Shown piece after piece: positions 32,271 through 46,770 of a stretch of 64,000 nt of DNA; the first letter of the stretch is position 1, and every line of letters begins with the position of its first letter. A program made the position numbers and the translations under genes. Source of the DNA: Mimachlamys varia (Eukaryota > Mollusca > Bivalvia > Pectinida > Pectinidae); assembly GCA_947623455.1 (NCBI GenBank), contig OX392545.1, positions 21,984,001 through 22,048,000 of the forward strand, in the 5' to 3' direction. The notes under the pieces were generated by a model. It was not told where the DNA came from, made no database searches, and saw only the letters and a program-made list of their open reading frames with translations.

Positions 32271-35200
32271 GATAGTCCCGACTAAAGTTTGATATTTTTA
32301 AATTGATTCAAAATCCAAGATGGCCGCTATGACGTCATACTTTAAAATGTTTAAATGGCTATATCTCAATAACCGTTTAATGTTCAGATGTTTCAAAAGT
32401 ATGTTATTGTAGAATACATCTGGGGACAACTTTTTTCTTCTATAAGTTATAACAAAATATGTCTCGTAAAAAAGCGGGGCAGAGGTCAAAGTTAATCTAT
32501 TTTTAGAAATTTTTCATTTTTTATTATTATTGAAAACTTTTTCTACAGATCAATAGAGTATGACATTCCGATGATATTGATACCTTCGGTGTCTTGATAG
32601 CACTTCCGGTTAAGGTATTACGCCATTGTGAACATTTCCCTATATATTCTATGTTAAAAACCATTTCACATTTTAAACTTCTTCTCAAATTCCACTAATG
32701 GGATTCAGCTCAAACTTGTCTAAAATGATTGTGGGATAGTCCCGACTAAAGTTTGATATTTTTAAATTGATTCAAAATCCAAGATGGCCGCTATGACGTC
32801 ATACTTTAAAATGTTTAAATGGCTATATCTCAATAACCGTTTAATGTTCAGATGTTTCAAAGGTATATAATTGTAGATTACATCTGGGGAAAACTTTTTT
32901 CTTCTATAAGTTATAACAAAATATGTCTCGCAAAAATGCGGGGCAGAGGTCAAAGTTCATCTATTTTTAGAAATTTTTCATTTTTCATTATTTGTGAAAA
33001 CTATTTCTACAGATCAATAGAGTATGACATTCCGATGATATTGATACCTTCGGTGTCTTGATAGCACTTCCGGTTAAGGTATTACGCTATTGAGAACATT
33101 TCCCTATATATTCTATGTTAAGAATCGTTTTACATTTTAAACTTCTTCTCAAATTCCAACAGTGGGATTCAGCTCAAACTTGTCAAAAATGATCGTGGGA
33201 TAGTCCCGACTAAAGTTTGATATTTTTAAATTGATTCAAAATCCAAGATGGCCGCTATGACGTCATACTTTAAAAAGGTTAAAATGGCTATATCTCAATA
33301 ACCGTTTAATGTCCAGATGTTTCAAAGGTATATAATTGTAGATTGCATCTGGGGAAATATTTCTTGTTCTACAAGTTATTACAAAATATGTCTCGTAAAA
33401 CAGCGCAGTAGAGGTCAAAGTTAACCTATTTTTAGAAATTTTTCATTTTTCATTATTTTTTAAAACTTTTTTCTACTGATCAATAGAGTATGTCATTCCG
33501 ATGATATTGATACCTTCGGTGTCTTGATACCACTTCCGGTTAAGGTATTACGCCGTTTTGCATTTTCCCCTATATAATCTATATCAAAAACCGTAATTTT
33601 GGAACTCTCCTGTGTTTTCTTTATACTCCTTGGCAACAGTAAATAAAAAGTTGCATATACACACATCCCGATCGACTGTTATTCCGGTTACTAATTGTAT
33701 GTAGATAGTTTTCATAGATAAAGCAGATCTTATTGTACGTCTAAGGATATTCGTACATTTAGTTGGTACCTTTTTATACAGTTTTATATTGTACAGTGCA
33801 ATATGATCTTTAGGCCTATCGTTGCTACGACGGCCGATCACAGCTAGACCGATAGAAGGAAAGTTGATGGCTAACGCGAAACTTATTGTATTTCATGAAA
33901 CTAAATTCATATCTGGTATTGTTTGATATTATACTATATTATCTCATCAATCTAAACATAACAAAGTCATCGCAAACGTTTAAAAAACAACAAAATAAGT
34001 CTACATGTCAGCCAGTACAAACATACAAAAAATGTACCCGCGGGTCACTGTAAACATTGTGACGTCATCGGAATGTATAACTTGCAACACTGTATCTTTT
34101 TTTGAATACACTAATGAGCGACAGAATGAGGAGCAGCATTAACTTCCATGCGTACATGACAAAGGCTTCAAGGGGCATTTTATGAGGAGTTTACTGGCAT
34201 ATTAGCTCGCTACAGGCGTCTGCTTCGGACAACTGGAAATTTACATGTCAAACCAGTGAAATGGGACGGGAACATCCTCTAACATTTGACCCCATATCAA
34301 TCCGCAATCACATATCAAAATCTACCAAAAGTATACATTTTTGTAAAGTTAAATATCTGTAGATTTCATTCAATGCAGAATATGTCAACAATTATCTATC
34401 TAGATTACTCAGAATCACTGTACTTAACCAGAACAAATTTTCAGTAGGGACTACAAACGTATGAAACACGCCGTGATAGGCTGATTTAGTTGTGCGAGTC
34501 CTTAATAGTGTAAAATACGGTCTTTGTTAGTGAATTAACGGATGCGCATTACAACTAGCCGCTTTGGCTCAAATGGTAAGGCTATAGTTCATTACGATAG
34601 AGACCCGGGTTCGATTCCTGGGCGGAACACTCAGCAGCATTTTTTTTTTTTAATTTCTTCTTTTTTTCGTTGTAATACATCTATACACGTTATTATCGAG
34701 ACATCGTAGCAGAAATATCTCATTTGATTATCGGGACATGTTTAAACAAATCTCATTTGATTGTCGGAACATATGAAACTGGAGGAGAGATTTTCCCATT
34801 GTCGGGACAAGTGCTTTTACGACCGGAAGATACTTAAAATCTGTTAACATTTGATAATTGGGACATACATTTCTCAGCAAATATATATATCACTATCTGA
34901 TCATTTTGTGCGCTTTAAACGAACCGTAATTAGGGCTTAAACTGAGGAAATGTAGTGGTATTATTGGCTTAACAAAACCTTTTTAACGACTTTGAAAAGC
35001 TTTTCAAATGCTTACACTTAATTTTGCATTGAACAGCTTTCAGCGGGCATTCATATTACCTTTGAATGCAAACTTAACGCAGTTCAATACTCATACTTAC
35101 CATTTTAAGAATCTGTTCATCCCATCAAATTTTAAATTAATTGATCCTGAGATAGTCCCGACAAAAGTGTGCAATTTTAAAGTTGATTCAAAATCCAACA

Positions 35201-35889
35201 GAAATGATATAGATTATAGGTGAAAAGCCCATCAAATTGTTAGCCAACAATTTCTAGTTAGGGCTTTTCACTTTGTGGTGAAAAGTCCTATTGTTTCTGT
35301 TCTGTTTATTATTATTATTATTATTATTATTCTTCTGCATTTAATTTTGTGACACGAATTATGCAAAAATGGTAAGAGGTATGTCAATTCAGTTAAGCCC
35401 ATTGTATTTGGCATGAGCCAAAGGGGTGACAGCAACATAACGAAGTAGGTCCAAAATCCAAGATGGCCGCCATGACGTCATAAGTAAAAAACTTTAAAAT
35501 AGCCATATTTCAATGACCGTTGGCTGTTCAGAGTTTCTGTAATGATATTATTGTAGACATAAGCCATATCTAACTTTTTTTGTCACACATTTAGGTACTT
35601 TGGAGTTGAAATAAAAAAGTTCGCCATTGGGTCAAAAATCAAAAAAAAATTTTTTTTTTTTTTTTTTTTTAATTTTAAATTTTTTTGAAATTTGTTTTGA
35701 CCAATCTATACACAATGTCATTCTGATGAATTTGATGTGTTTAGTTTTTATGTAACACATGTGGTTTCCGGTATACGCCATATGTAATTTTCCCCTATAT
35801 AATCTATATAAAAAACCGTTTCACATTTTAAACTTCTTCTCAAATTCCAACAGTGGGATTCAGCTCAAACTTGTCTAAAATGATCGTGG
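32271..35889 (+). repeat. Satellite unit U7 (3619 bp)
   Basis: Looks identical to U6 in the segments compared. Confidence 0.95.
34558..34629 (+). ncRNA. tRNA-like sequence, U7 copy
   Basis: Identical 72 nt. Confidence 0.65.
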
Positions 35890-38176
35890 GATAGTCCCGA
35901 CTAAAGTTTGATATTTTTAAATTGATTCAAAATCCAAGATGGCCGCTATGACGTCATACTTTAAAATGTTTAAATGGCTATATCTCAATAACCGTTTAAT
36001 GTTCAGATGTTTCAAAAGTATGTTATTGTAGAATACATCTGGGGACAACTTTTTTCTTCTATAAGTTATAACAAAATATGTCTCGTAAAAAAGCGGGGCA
36101 GAGGTCAAAGTTAATCTATTTTTAGAAATTTTTCATTTTTTATTATTATTGAAAACTTTTTCTACAGATCAATAGAGTATGACATTCCGATGATATTGAT
36201 ACCTTCGGTGTCTTGATAGCACTTCCGGTTAAGGTATTACGCCATTGTGAACATTTCCCTATATATTCTATGTTAAAAACCATTTCACATTTTAAACTTC
36301 TTCTCAAATTCCACTAATGGGATTCAGCTCAAACTTGTCTAAAATGATTGTGGGATAGTCCCGACTAAAGTTTGATATTTTTAAATTGATTCAAAATCCA
36401 AGATGGCCGCTATGACGTCATACTTTAAAATGTTTAAATGGCTATATCTCAATAACCGTTTAATGTTCAGATGTTTCAAAGGTATATAATTGTAGATTAC
36501 ATCTGGGGAAAACTTTTTTCTTCTATAAGTTATAACAAAATATGTCTCGCAAAAATGCGGGGCAGAGGTCAAAGTTCATCTATTTTTAGAAATTTTTCAT
36601 TTTTCATTATTTGTGAAAACTATTTCTACAGATCAATAGAGTATGACATTCCGATGATATTGATACCTTCGGTGTCTTGATAGCACTTCCGGTTAAGGTA
36701 TTACGCTATTGAGAACATTTCCCTATATATTCTATGTTAAGAATCGTTTTACATTTTAAACTTCTTCTCAAATTCCAACAGTGGGATTCAGCTCAAACTT
36801 GTCAAAAATGATCGTGGGATAGTCCCGACTAAAGTTTGATATTTTTAAATTGATTCAAAATCCAAGATGGCCGCTATGACGTCATACTTTAAAAAGGTTA
36901 AAATGGCTATATCTCAATAACCGTTTAATGTCCAGATGTTTCAAAGGTATATAATTGTAGATTGCATCTGGGGAAATATTTCTTGTTCTACAAGTTATTA
37001 CAAAATATGTCTCGTAAAACAGCGCAGTAGAGGTCAAAGTTAACCTATTTTTAGAAATTTTTCATTTTTCATTATTTTTTAAAACTTTTTTCTACTGATC
37101 AATAGAGTATGTCATTCCGATGATATTGATACCTTCGGTGTCTTGATACCACTTCCGGTTAAGGTATTACGCCGTTTTGCATTTTCCCCTATATAATCTA
37201 TATCAAAAACCGTAATTTTGGAACTCTCCTGTGTTTTCTTTATACTCCTTGGCAACAGTAAATAAAAAGTTGCATATACACACATCCCGATCGACTGTTA
37301 TTCCGGTTACTAATTGTATGTAGATAGTTTTCATAGATAAAGCAGATCTTATTGTACGTCTAAGGATATTCGTACATTTAGTTGGTACCTTTTTATACAG
37401 TTTTATATTGTACAGTGCAATATGATCTTTAGGCCTATCGTTGCTACGACGGCCGATCACAGCTAGACCGATAGAAGGAAAGTTGATGGCTAACGCGAAA
37501 CTTATTGTATTTCATGAAACTAAATTCATATCTGGTATTGTTTGATATTATACTATATTATCTCATCAATCTAAACATAACAAAGTCATCGCAAACGTTT
37601 AAAAAACAACAAAATAAGTCTACATGTCAGCCAGTACAAACATACAAAAAATGTACCCGCGGGTCACTGTAAACATTGTGACGTCATCGGAATGTATAAC
37701 TTGCAACACTGTATCTTTTTTTGAATACACTAATGAGCGACAGAATGAGGAGCAGCATTAACTTCCATGCGTACATGACAAAGGCTTCAAGGGGCATTTT
37801 ATGAGGAGTTTACTGGCATATTAGCTCGCTACAGGCGTCTGCTTCGGACAACTGGAAATTTACATGTCAAACCAGTGAAATGGGACGGGAACATCCTCTA
37901 ACATTTGACCCCATATCAATCCGCAATCACATATCAAAATCTACCAAAAGTATACATTTTTGTAAAGTTAAATATCTGTAGATTTCATTCAATGCAGAAT
38001 ATGTCAACAATTATCTATCTAGATTACTCAGAATCACTGTACTTAACCAGAACAAATTTTCAGTAGGGACTACAAACGTATGAAACACGCCGTGATAGGC
38101 TGATTTAGTTGTGCGAGTCCTTAATAGTGTAAAATACGGTCTTTGTTAGTGAATTAACGGATGCGCATTACAACTA

Positions 38177-38248
38177 GCCGCTTTGGCTCAAATGGTAAGG
38201 CTATAGTTCATTACGATAGAGACCCGGGTTCGATTCCTGGGCGGAACA
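38177..38248 (+). ncRNA. tRNA-like sequence, U8 copy
   Basis: Identical 72 nt. Confidence 0.65.
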
Positions 38249-38933
38249 CTCAGCAGCATTTTTTTTTTTTAATTTCTTCTTTTTTTCGTTGTAATACATC
38301 TATACACGTTATTATCGAGACATCGTAGCAGAAATATCTCATTTGATTATCGGGACATGTTTAAACAAATCTCATTTGATTGTCGGAACATATGAAACTG
38401 GAGGAGAGATTTTCCCATTGTCGGGACAAGTGCTTTTACGACCGGAAGATACTTAAAATCTGTTAACATTTGATAATTGGGACATACATTTCTCAGCAAA
38501 TATATATATCACTATCTGATCATTTTGTGCGCTTTAAACGAACCGTAATTAGGGCTTAAACTGAGGAAATGTAGTGGTATTATTGGCTTAACAAAACCTT
38601 TTTAACGACTTTGAAAAGCTTTTCAAATGCTTACACTTAATTTTGCATTGAACAGCTTTCAGCGGGCATTCATATTACCTTTGAATGCAAACTTAACGCA
38701 GTTCAATACTCATACTTACCATTTTAAGAATCTGTTCATCCCATCAAATTTTAAATTAATTGATCCTGAGATAGTCCCGACAAAAGTGTGCAATTTTAAA
38801 GTTGATTCAAAATCCAACAGAAATGATATAGATTATAGGTGAAAAGCCCATCAAATTGTTAGCCAACAATTTCTAGTTAGGGCTTTTCACTTTGTGGTGA
38901 AAAGTCCTATTGTTTCTGTTCTGTTTATTAGGG

Positions 38934-38955
38934 CTTTTCACCATGTGGTGAAAAG
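38934..38955. repeat. 22-bp perfect palindrome at the subtype junction
   Basis: CTTTTCACCA followed by TG and TGGTGAAAAG gives 10-bp arms around 2 bases. The same palindrome is at 42565-42586 in U9. In other long-form units the related hairpin is imperfect. Confidence 0.85.
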
Positions 38956-38974
38956 ACCTATTGTTTCTGTTCTG

Positions 38975-39014
<40 letters not shown>

Positions 39015-39574
39015 TTCTTCTGCATTTCATTTTTGGCACACTATTATGCAAAAATGGTAAGAGGTATGCCAATTCGGTAAAGCCCATTGTATTTGGCATG
39101 AGCCAAAGGGGTGACAGCAACATAACGAAGTAGGTCCAAAATCCAAGATGGCCGCCATGACGTCATAAGTTAAAAACTTTAAAATAGCCATATTTCAATG
39201 ACCGTTGGCTGTTCAGAGTTTCTGTAATGATATTATTGTAGGCATAAGCCATATCTAACTTTTTTTGTCACACATTTAGGTACTTTGGAGTTGAAATAAA
39301 AAAGTTCGCCATTGGGTCAAAAATCAAAAAAAATTTTTTTTTTTTTTTTTTTCTTAATTTTAATTTTTTTTGAAATTTGTTTTGACCAATCTATACACAA
39401 TGTCATTCTGATGAATTTGATGTGTTTAGTTTTTATGTAACACATGTGGTTTCCGGTATACGCCATATGTAATTTTCACCTATATAATCTATATAAAAAA
39501 CCGTTTCACATTTTAAACTTCTTCTCAAATTCCAACAGTGGGATTCAGCTCAAACTTGTCTAAAATGATCGTGG

Positions 39575-42500
39575 GATAGTCCCGACTAAAGTTTGATATT
39601 TTTAAATTGATTCAAAATCCAAGATGGCCGCTATGACGTCATACTTTAAAATGTTAAAATGGCTATATCTCAATAACCGTTTAATGTTCAGATGTTTCAA
39701 AGGTATATTATTGTAGAATACATCTGGGGACAACTTTTTTCTTCTATAAGTTATAACAAAATATGTCTCGTAAAAAAGCGGGGCAGAGGTCAAAGTTAAT
39801 CTATTTTTAGAAATTTTTCATTTTTCATTATTTGTGAAAACTTTTTCTACAGATCAATAGAATATGACATTCCGATGATATTGATACCTTCGGTGTCTTG
39901 ATAGCACTTCCGGTTAAGGTATTACGCCATTGTGAACATTTCCCTATATATTCTATGTTAAAAACCATTTCACATTTTAAACTTCTTCTCAAATTCCACT
40001 AATGGGATTCAGCTCAAACTTATCTAAAATGATCGTGGGATAGTCCCGACTAAAGTTTGATATTTTGAAATTGATTCAAAATCCAAGATGGCCGCTATGA
40101 CGTCATACTTTAAAATGTTTAAATGGCTATATCTCAATAACCGTTTTATGTGCAGATGTTTCAAAGGTATATTATTGTAGAATACATCTGGGGACAACTT
40201 TTTTCTTCTATAAGTTATAACAAAATATGTCTCGTAAAAAAGCGGGGCAGAGGTCAAAGTTAATCTATTTTTAGAAATTTTTCATTTTTCATTATTTGTG
40301 AAAACTTTTTCTACAGATCAATAGAATATGACATTCCGATGATATTGATACCTTCGATGTCTTGATAGCACTTCCGGTTAAGGTATTACGCCATTGTGAA
40401 CATTTCCCTATATATTCTATGTTAAAAACCGTTTCACATTTTAAACTTCTTCTCAAATTCCAACAGTGGGATTCAGCTCAAACTTGTCAAAAATGATCGT
40501 TGGATAGTCCCGACTAAAGTTTGATAATTTTAAATTGATTCAAAATCCAAGATGGCCGCTATGACGTCATACTTTAAAAAGGTTAAAATGGCTATATCTC
40601 AATAACCGTTTAATGTCCAGATGTTTCAAAGGTATATAATTGTAGATTGCATCTGGGGAAATATTTCTTGTTCTACAAGTTATTACAAAATATGTCTCGT
40701 AAAACAGCGCAGCAGAGGTCAAAGTTAACCTATTTTTAGAAATTTTTCATTTTTCATACTTTTTTAAAACTTTTTCTACTGATCAATAGAGTATGTCATT
40801 CCGATGATATTGATACCTTCGGTGTCTTGATACCACTTCCGGTTAAGGTATTACGCCGTTTTGCATTTTCCCCTATATAATCTATATAAAAAACCGTAAT
40901 TTTGGAACTCTCCTGTGTTTTCTTTATACTCCTTGGCAACAGTAAATAAAAAGTTGCATATACACACATCCCGATCGACTGTTATTCCGGTTACTTATTG
41001 TATGTAGATAGTTTTCATAGATAAAGCAGATGTTATTGTACGTCTAAGGATATTCGTACATTTAGTTGGTAACTTTTTATACAGTTTTATATTGTACAGT
41101 GCAATATGATCTTTAGGCCTATCGTTGCTACGACGGCCGATCACAGCTGGACCGATAGAATGAAAGTTGATGGCTAACGCGAAACTTATTGTATTTCATG
41201 AAACTAAATTCATATCTGGTATTGTTTGATATTATACTATATTATCTCATCAATCTAAACATAACAAAGTCATCGCAAACGTTTAAAAAAAAACAACAAA
41301 ATAAGTCTACATGTCAGCCAGTACAAACATACCCGCGGGTCACTGTAAACATTGTGACGTCATCGGAATGTATAACTTGCAACACTGTATCTTTTTTTGA
41401 ATACACTAATGAGCGACAGAATGAGGAGCAGCATTAACTTCCATGCGTACATGACAAGGGCTTCAAGGGGCATTTTATGAGGAGTTTACTGGCATATTAG
41501 CTCGCTACAGGCGTCTGCTTCGGACAACTGGAAATTTACATGTCAAACCAGTGAAATGGGACGGGAACATTCTCTGACATTTGACCCCATATCAATCCGC
41601 AATCACATATCAAAATCTAGCAAAAGTATACATTTTTGTAAAGTTAAATATCTGTAGATTTCATTCAATGCAGAATATGTCAACAATTATCTATCTAGAT
41701 TACTCAGAATCACTGTACTTAACCAGAACAAATTTTCAGTAGGAACTACAAACGTATGAAACACGCCGTGATAGGCTCATTTAGTTGTGCGAGTCCTTAA
41801 TAGTGTAAAATACGGTCTTTCTTAGTGAATTAACGGATGCGCATTTCAACTAGCCGCTTTGGCTCAAATGGTAAGGCTATAGTTCATTACGATAGAGACC
41901 CGGGTTCGATTCCTGGGCGGAACACTCAGCAGCATTTTTTTTTTTTAATTTCTTCTTTTTTTCGTTGTAATACATCTATACACGTTATTATCGAGACATC
42001 GTAGCAGAAATATCTCATTTGATTATCGGGACATGTTTAACCAAATCTCATTTGATTGTCGGAACATATGAAACTGGAGGAGAGATTTTCCTATTGTCGG
42101 GACAAGTGCTTTTACGACCGGAAGATACTGAAAATCTGTTAACATTTGATAATTGGGACATACATTTCTCAGCAAATATATATATCACTATCTGATCATT
42201 TTGTGCGCTTTAAACGAACCGTAATTAGGGCTTAAACTGAGGAAATGTAGTGGTTTTATTGGCTTAACAAAACCTTTTTAACGACTTTGAAAAGCTTTTC
42301 AAATGCTTACACTTAATTTTGCATTGAACAGCTTTCAGCGGGCATTCATATTACCTTTGAATGCAAACTTAACGCAGTTCAATACTCATACTTACCATTT
42401 TAAGAATCTGTTCATCCCATCAAATTTTAAATTAATTGATCCTGAGATAGTCCCGACAAAAGTGTGCAATTTTAAAGTTGATTCAAAATCCGACAGAAAT

Positions 42501-42605
42501 GATATAGATTATAGGTGAAAAGCCCATCAAATTGTTAGCCAACAATTTCTAGTTATTATTAGGGCTTTTCACCATGTGGTGAAAAGACCTATTGTTTCTG
42601 TTCTG

Positions 42606-42651
<46 letters not shown>

Positions 42652-43211
42652 TTCTTCTGCATTTCATTTTTGGCACACTATTATGCAAAAATGGTAAGAG
42701 GTATGCCAATTCGGTAAAGCCCATTGTATTTGGCATGAGCCAAAGGGGTGACAGCAACATAACGAAGTAGGTCCAAAATCCAAGATGGCCGCCATGACGT
42801 CATAAGTTAAAAACTTTAAAATAGCCATATTTCAATGACCGTTGGCTGTTCAGAGTTTCTGTAATGATATTATTGTAGGCATAAGCCATATCTAACTTTT
42901 TTTGTCACACATTTAGGTACTTTGGAGTTGAAATAAAAAAGTTCGCCATTGGGTCAAAAATCAAAAAAAATTTTTTTTTTTTTTTTTTTCTTAATTTTAA
43001 TTTTTTTTGAAATTTGTTTTGACCAATCTATACACAATGTCATTCTGATGAATTTGATGTGTTTAGTTTTTATGTAACACATGTGGTTTCCGGTATACGC
43101 CATATGTAATTTTCACCTATATAATCTATATAAAAAACCGTTTCACATTTTAAACTTCTTCTCAAATTCCAACAGTGGGATTCAGCTCAAACTTGTCTAA
43201 AATGATCGTGG
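39575..43211 (+). repeat. Satellite unit U9 (3637 bp), subtype X
   Basis: Subrepeats at 39575, 40039 and 40503. It carries many private differences, such as TTTTATGTGCAG near 40143 and a shorter stretch before CCCGCGGG near 41331. Only the palindromic hairpin form is present. Confidence 0.93.
41853..41924 (+). ncRNA. tRNA-like sequence, U9 copy
   Basis: Identical 72 nt in spite of the subtype difference; the upstream bases are TTCAACTA. Confidence 0.65.
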
Positions 43212-46200
43212 GATAGTCCCGACTAAAGTTTGATATTTTTAAATTGATTCAAAATCCAAGATGGCCGCTATGACGTCATACTTTAAAATGTTAAAATGGC
43301 TATATCTCAATAACCGTTTAATGTTCAGATGTTTCAAAGGTATATTATTGTAGAATACATCTGGGGACAACTTTTTTCTTCTATAAGTTATAACAAAATA
43401 TGTCTCGTAAAAAAGCGGGGCAGAGGTCAAAGTTAATCTATTTTTAGAAATTTTTCATTTTTCATTATTTGTGAAAACTTTTTCTACAGATCAATAGAAT
43501 ATGACATTCCGATGATATTGATACCTTCGGTGTCTTGATAGCACTTCCGGTTAAGGTATTACGCCATTGTGAACATTTCCCTATATATTCTATGTTAAAA
43601 ACCATTTCACATTTTAAACTTCTTCTCAAATTCCACTAATGGGATTCAGCTCAAACTTATCTAAAATGATCGTGGGATAGTCCCGACTAAAGTTTGATAT
43701 TTTGAAATTGATTCAAAATCCAAGATGGCCGCTATGACGTCATACTTTAAAATGTTTAAATGGCTATATCTCAATAACCGTTTTATGTGCAGATGTTTCA
43801 AAGGTATATTATTGTAGAATACATCTGGGGACAACTTTTTTCTTCTATAAGTTATAACAAAATATGTCTCGTAAAAAAGCGGGGCAGAGGTCAAAGTTAA
43901 TCTATTTTTAGAAATTTTTCATTTTTCATTATTTGTGAAAACTTTTTCTACAGATCAATAGAATATGACATTCCGATGATATTGATACCTTCGATGTCTT
44001 GATAGCACTTCCGGTTAAGGTATTACGCCATTGTGAACATTTCCCTATATATTCTATGTTAAAAACCGTTTCACATTTTAAACTTCTTCTCAAATTCCAA
44101 CAGTGGGATTCAGCTCAAACTTGTCAAAAATGATCGTTGGATAGTCCCGACTAAAGTTTGATAATTTTAAATTGATTCAAAATCCAAGATGGCCGCTATG
44201 ACGTCATACTTTAAAAAGGTTAAAATGGCTATATCTCAATAACCGTTTAATGTCCAGATGTTTCAAAGGTATATAATTGTAGATTGCATCTGGGGAAATA
44301 TTTCTTGTTCTACAAGTTATTACAAAATATGTCTCGTAAAACAGCGCAGCAGAGGTCAAAGTTAACCTATTTTTAGAAATTTTTCATTTTTCATACTTTT
44401 TTAAAACTTTTTCTACTGATCAATAGAGTATGTCATTCCGATGATATTGATACCTTCGGTGTCTTGATACCACTTCCGGTTAAGGTATTACGCCGTTTTG
44501 CATTTTCCCCTATATAATCTATATAAAAAACCGTAATTTTGGAACTCTCCTGTGTTTTCTTTATACTCCTTGGCAACAGTAAATAAAAAGTTGCATATAC
44601 ACACATCCCGATCGACTGTTATTCCGGTTACTTATTGTATGTAGATAGTTTTCATAGATAAAGCAGATGTTATTGTACGTCTAAGGATATTCGTACATTT
44701 AGTTGGTAACTTTTTATACAGTTTTATATTGTACAGTGCAATATGATCTTTAGGCCTATCGTTGCTACGACGGCCGATCACAGCTGGACCGATAGAATGA
44801 AAGTTGATGGCTAACGCGAAACTTATTGTATTTCATGAAACTAAATTCATATCTGGTATTGTTTGATATTATACTATATTATCTCATCAATCTAAACATA
44901 ACAAAGTCATCGCAAACGTTTAAAAAAAAACAACAAAATAAGTCTACATGTCAGCCAGTACAAACATACCCGCGGGTCACTGTAAACATTGTGACGTCAT
45001 CGGAATGTATAACTTGCAACACTGTATCTTTTTTTGAATACACTAATGAGCGACAGAATGAGGAGCAGCATTAACTTCCATGCGTACATGACAAGGGCTT
45101 CAAGGGGCATTTTATGAGGAGTTTACTGGCATATTAGCTCGCTACAGGCGTCTGCTTCGGACAACTGGAAATTTACATGTCAAACCAGTGAAATGGGACG
45201 GGAACATTCTCTGACATTTGACCCCATATCAATCCGCAATCACATATCAAAATCTAGCAAAAGTATACATTTTTGTAAAGTTAAATATCTGTAGATTTCA
45301 TTCAATGCAGAATATGTCAACAATTATCTATCTAGATTACTCAGAATCACTGTACTTAACCAGAACAAATTTTCAGTAGGAACTACAAACGTATGAAACA
45401 CGCCGTGATAGGCTCATTTAGTTGTGCGAGTCCTTAATAGTGTAAAATACGGTCTTTCTTAGTGAATTAACGGATGCGCATTTCAACTAGCCGCTTTGGC
45501 TCAAATGGTAAGGCTATAGTTCATTACGATAGAGACCCGGGTTCGATTCCTGGGCGGAACACTCAGCAGCATTTTTTTTTTTTAATTTCTTCTTTTTTTC
45601 GTTGTAATACATCTATACACGTTATTATCGAGACATCGTAGCAGAAATATCTCATTTGATTATCGGGACATGTTTAACCAAATCTCATTTGATTGTCGGA
45701 ACATATGAAACTGGAGGAGAGATTTTCCTATTGTCGGGACAAGTGCTTTTACGACCGGAAGATACTGAAAATCTGTTAACATTTGATAATTGGGACATAC
45801 ATTTCTCAGCAAATATATATATCACTATCTGATCATTTTGTGCGCTTTAAACGAACCGTAATTAGGGCTTAAACTGAGGAAATGTAGTGGTTTTATTGGC
45901 TTAACAAAACCTTTTTAACGACTTTGAAAAGCTTTTCAAATGCTTACACTTAATTTTGCATTGAACAGCTTTCAGCGGGCATTCATATTACCTTTGAATG
46001 CAAACTTAACGCAGTTCAATACTCATACTTACCATTTTAAGAATCTGTTCATCCCATCAAATTTTAAATTAATTGATCCTGAGATAGTCCCGACAAAAGT
46101 GTGCAATTTTAAAGTTGATTCAAAATCCGACAGAAATGATATAGATTATAGGTGAAAAGCCCATCAAATTGTTAGCCAACAATTTCTAGTTATTATTATT

Positions 46201-46770
46201 ATTATTATTATTCTTCTGCATTTAATTTTGTGACACGAATTATGCAAAAATGGTAAGAGGTATGTCAATTCAGTTAAGCCCATTGTATTTGGCATGAGCC
46301 AAAGGGGTGACAGCAACATAACGAAGTAGGTCCAAAATCCAAGATGGCCGCCATGACGTCATAAGTAAAAAACTTTAAAATAGCCATATTTCAATGACCG
46401 TTGGCTGTTCAGAGTTTCTGTAATGATATTATTGTAGACATAAGCCATATCTAACTTTTTTTGTCACACATTTAGGTACTTTGGAGTTGAAATAAAAAAG
46501 TTCGCCATTGGGTCAAAAATCAAAAAAAAATTTTTTTTTTTTTTTTTTTTTAATTTTAAATTTTTTTGAAATTTGTTTTGACCAATCTATACACAATGTC
46601 ATTCTGATGAATTTGATGTGTTTAGTTTTTATGTAACACATGTGGTTTCCGGTATACGCCATATGTAATTTTCCCCTATATAATCTATATAAAAAACCGT
46701 TTCACATTTTAAACTTCTTCTCAAATTCCAACAGTGGGATTCAGCTCAAACTTGTCTAAAATGATCGTGG
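43212..46770 (+). repeat. Satellite unit U10 (3559 bp), X to common type
   Basis: Subtype X up to the (TTA)n tract near 46190, then the common type (TTTTGTGACACGAATTATGC) with the common D half. Confidence 0.93.
45490..45561 (+). ncRNA. tRNA-like sequence, U10 copy
   Basis: Identical 72 nt; upstream bases as in U9. Confidence 0.65.

Larger units (their letters stand above)
35890..39574 (+). repeat. Satellite unit U8 (3685 bp), hybrid
   Basis: The left part equals U6/U7. Near 38931 a second hairpin copy follows the first directly and the sequence switches to another subtype (longer TTA run, TTTTTGGCACACTATTATGC). The doubled hairpin marks the junction. Confidence 0.93.

Noticed and set aside
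38894..39133. PolyI frames around the TTA tract
   Set aside because: Isoleucine and leucine runs are the translation of (TTA)n; the tract length differs between units.
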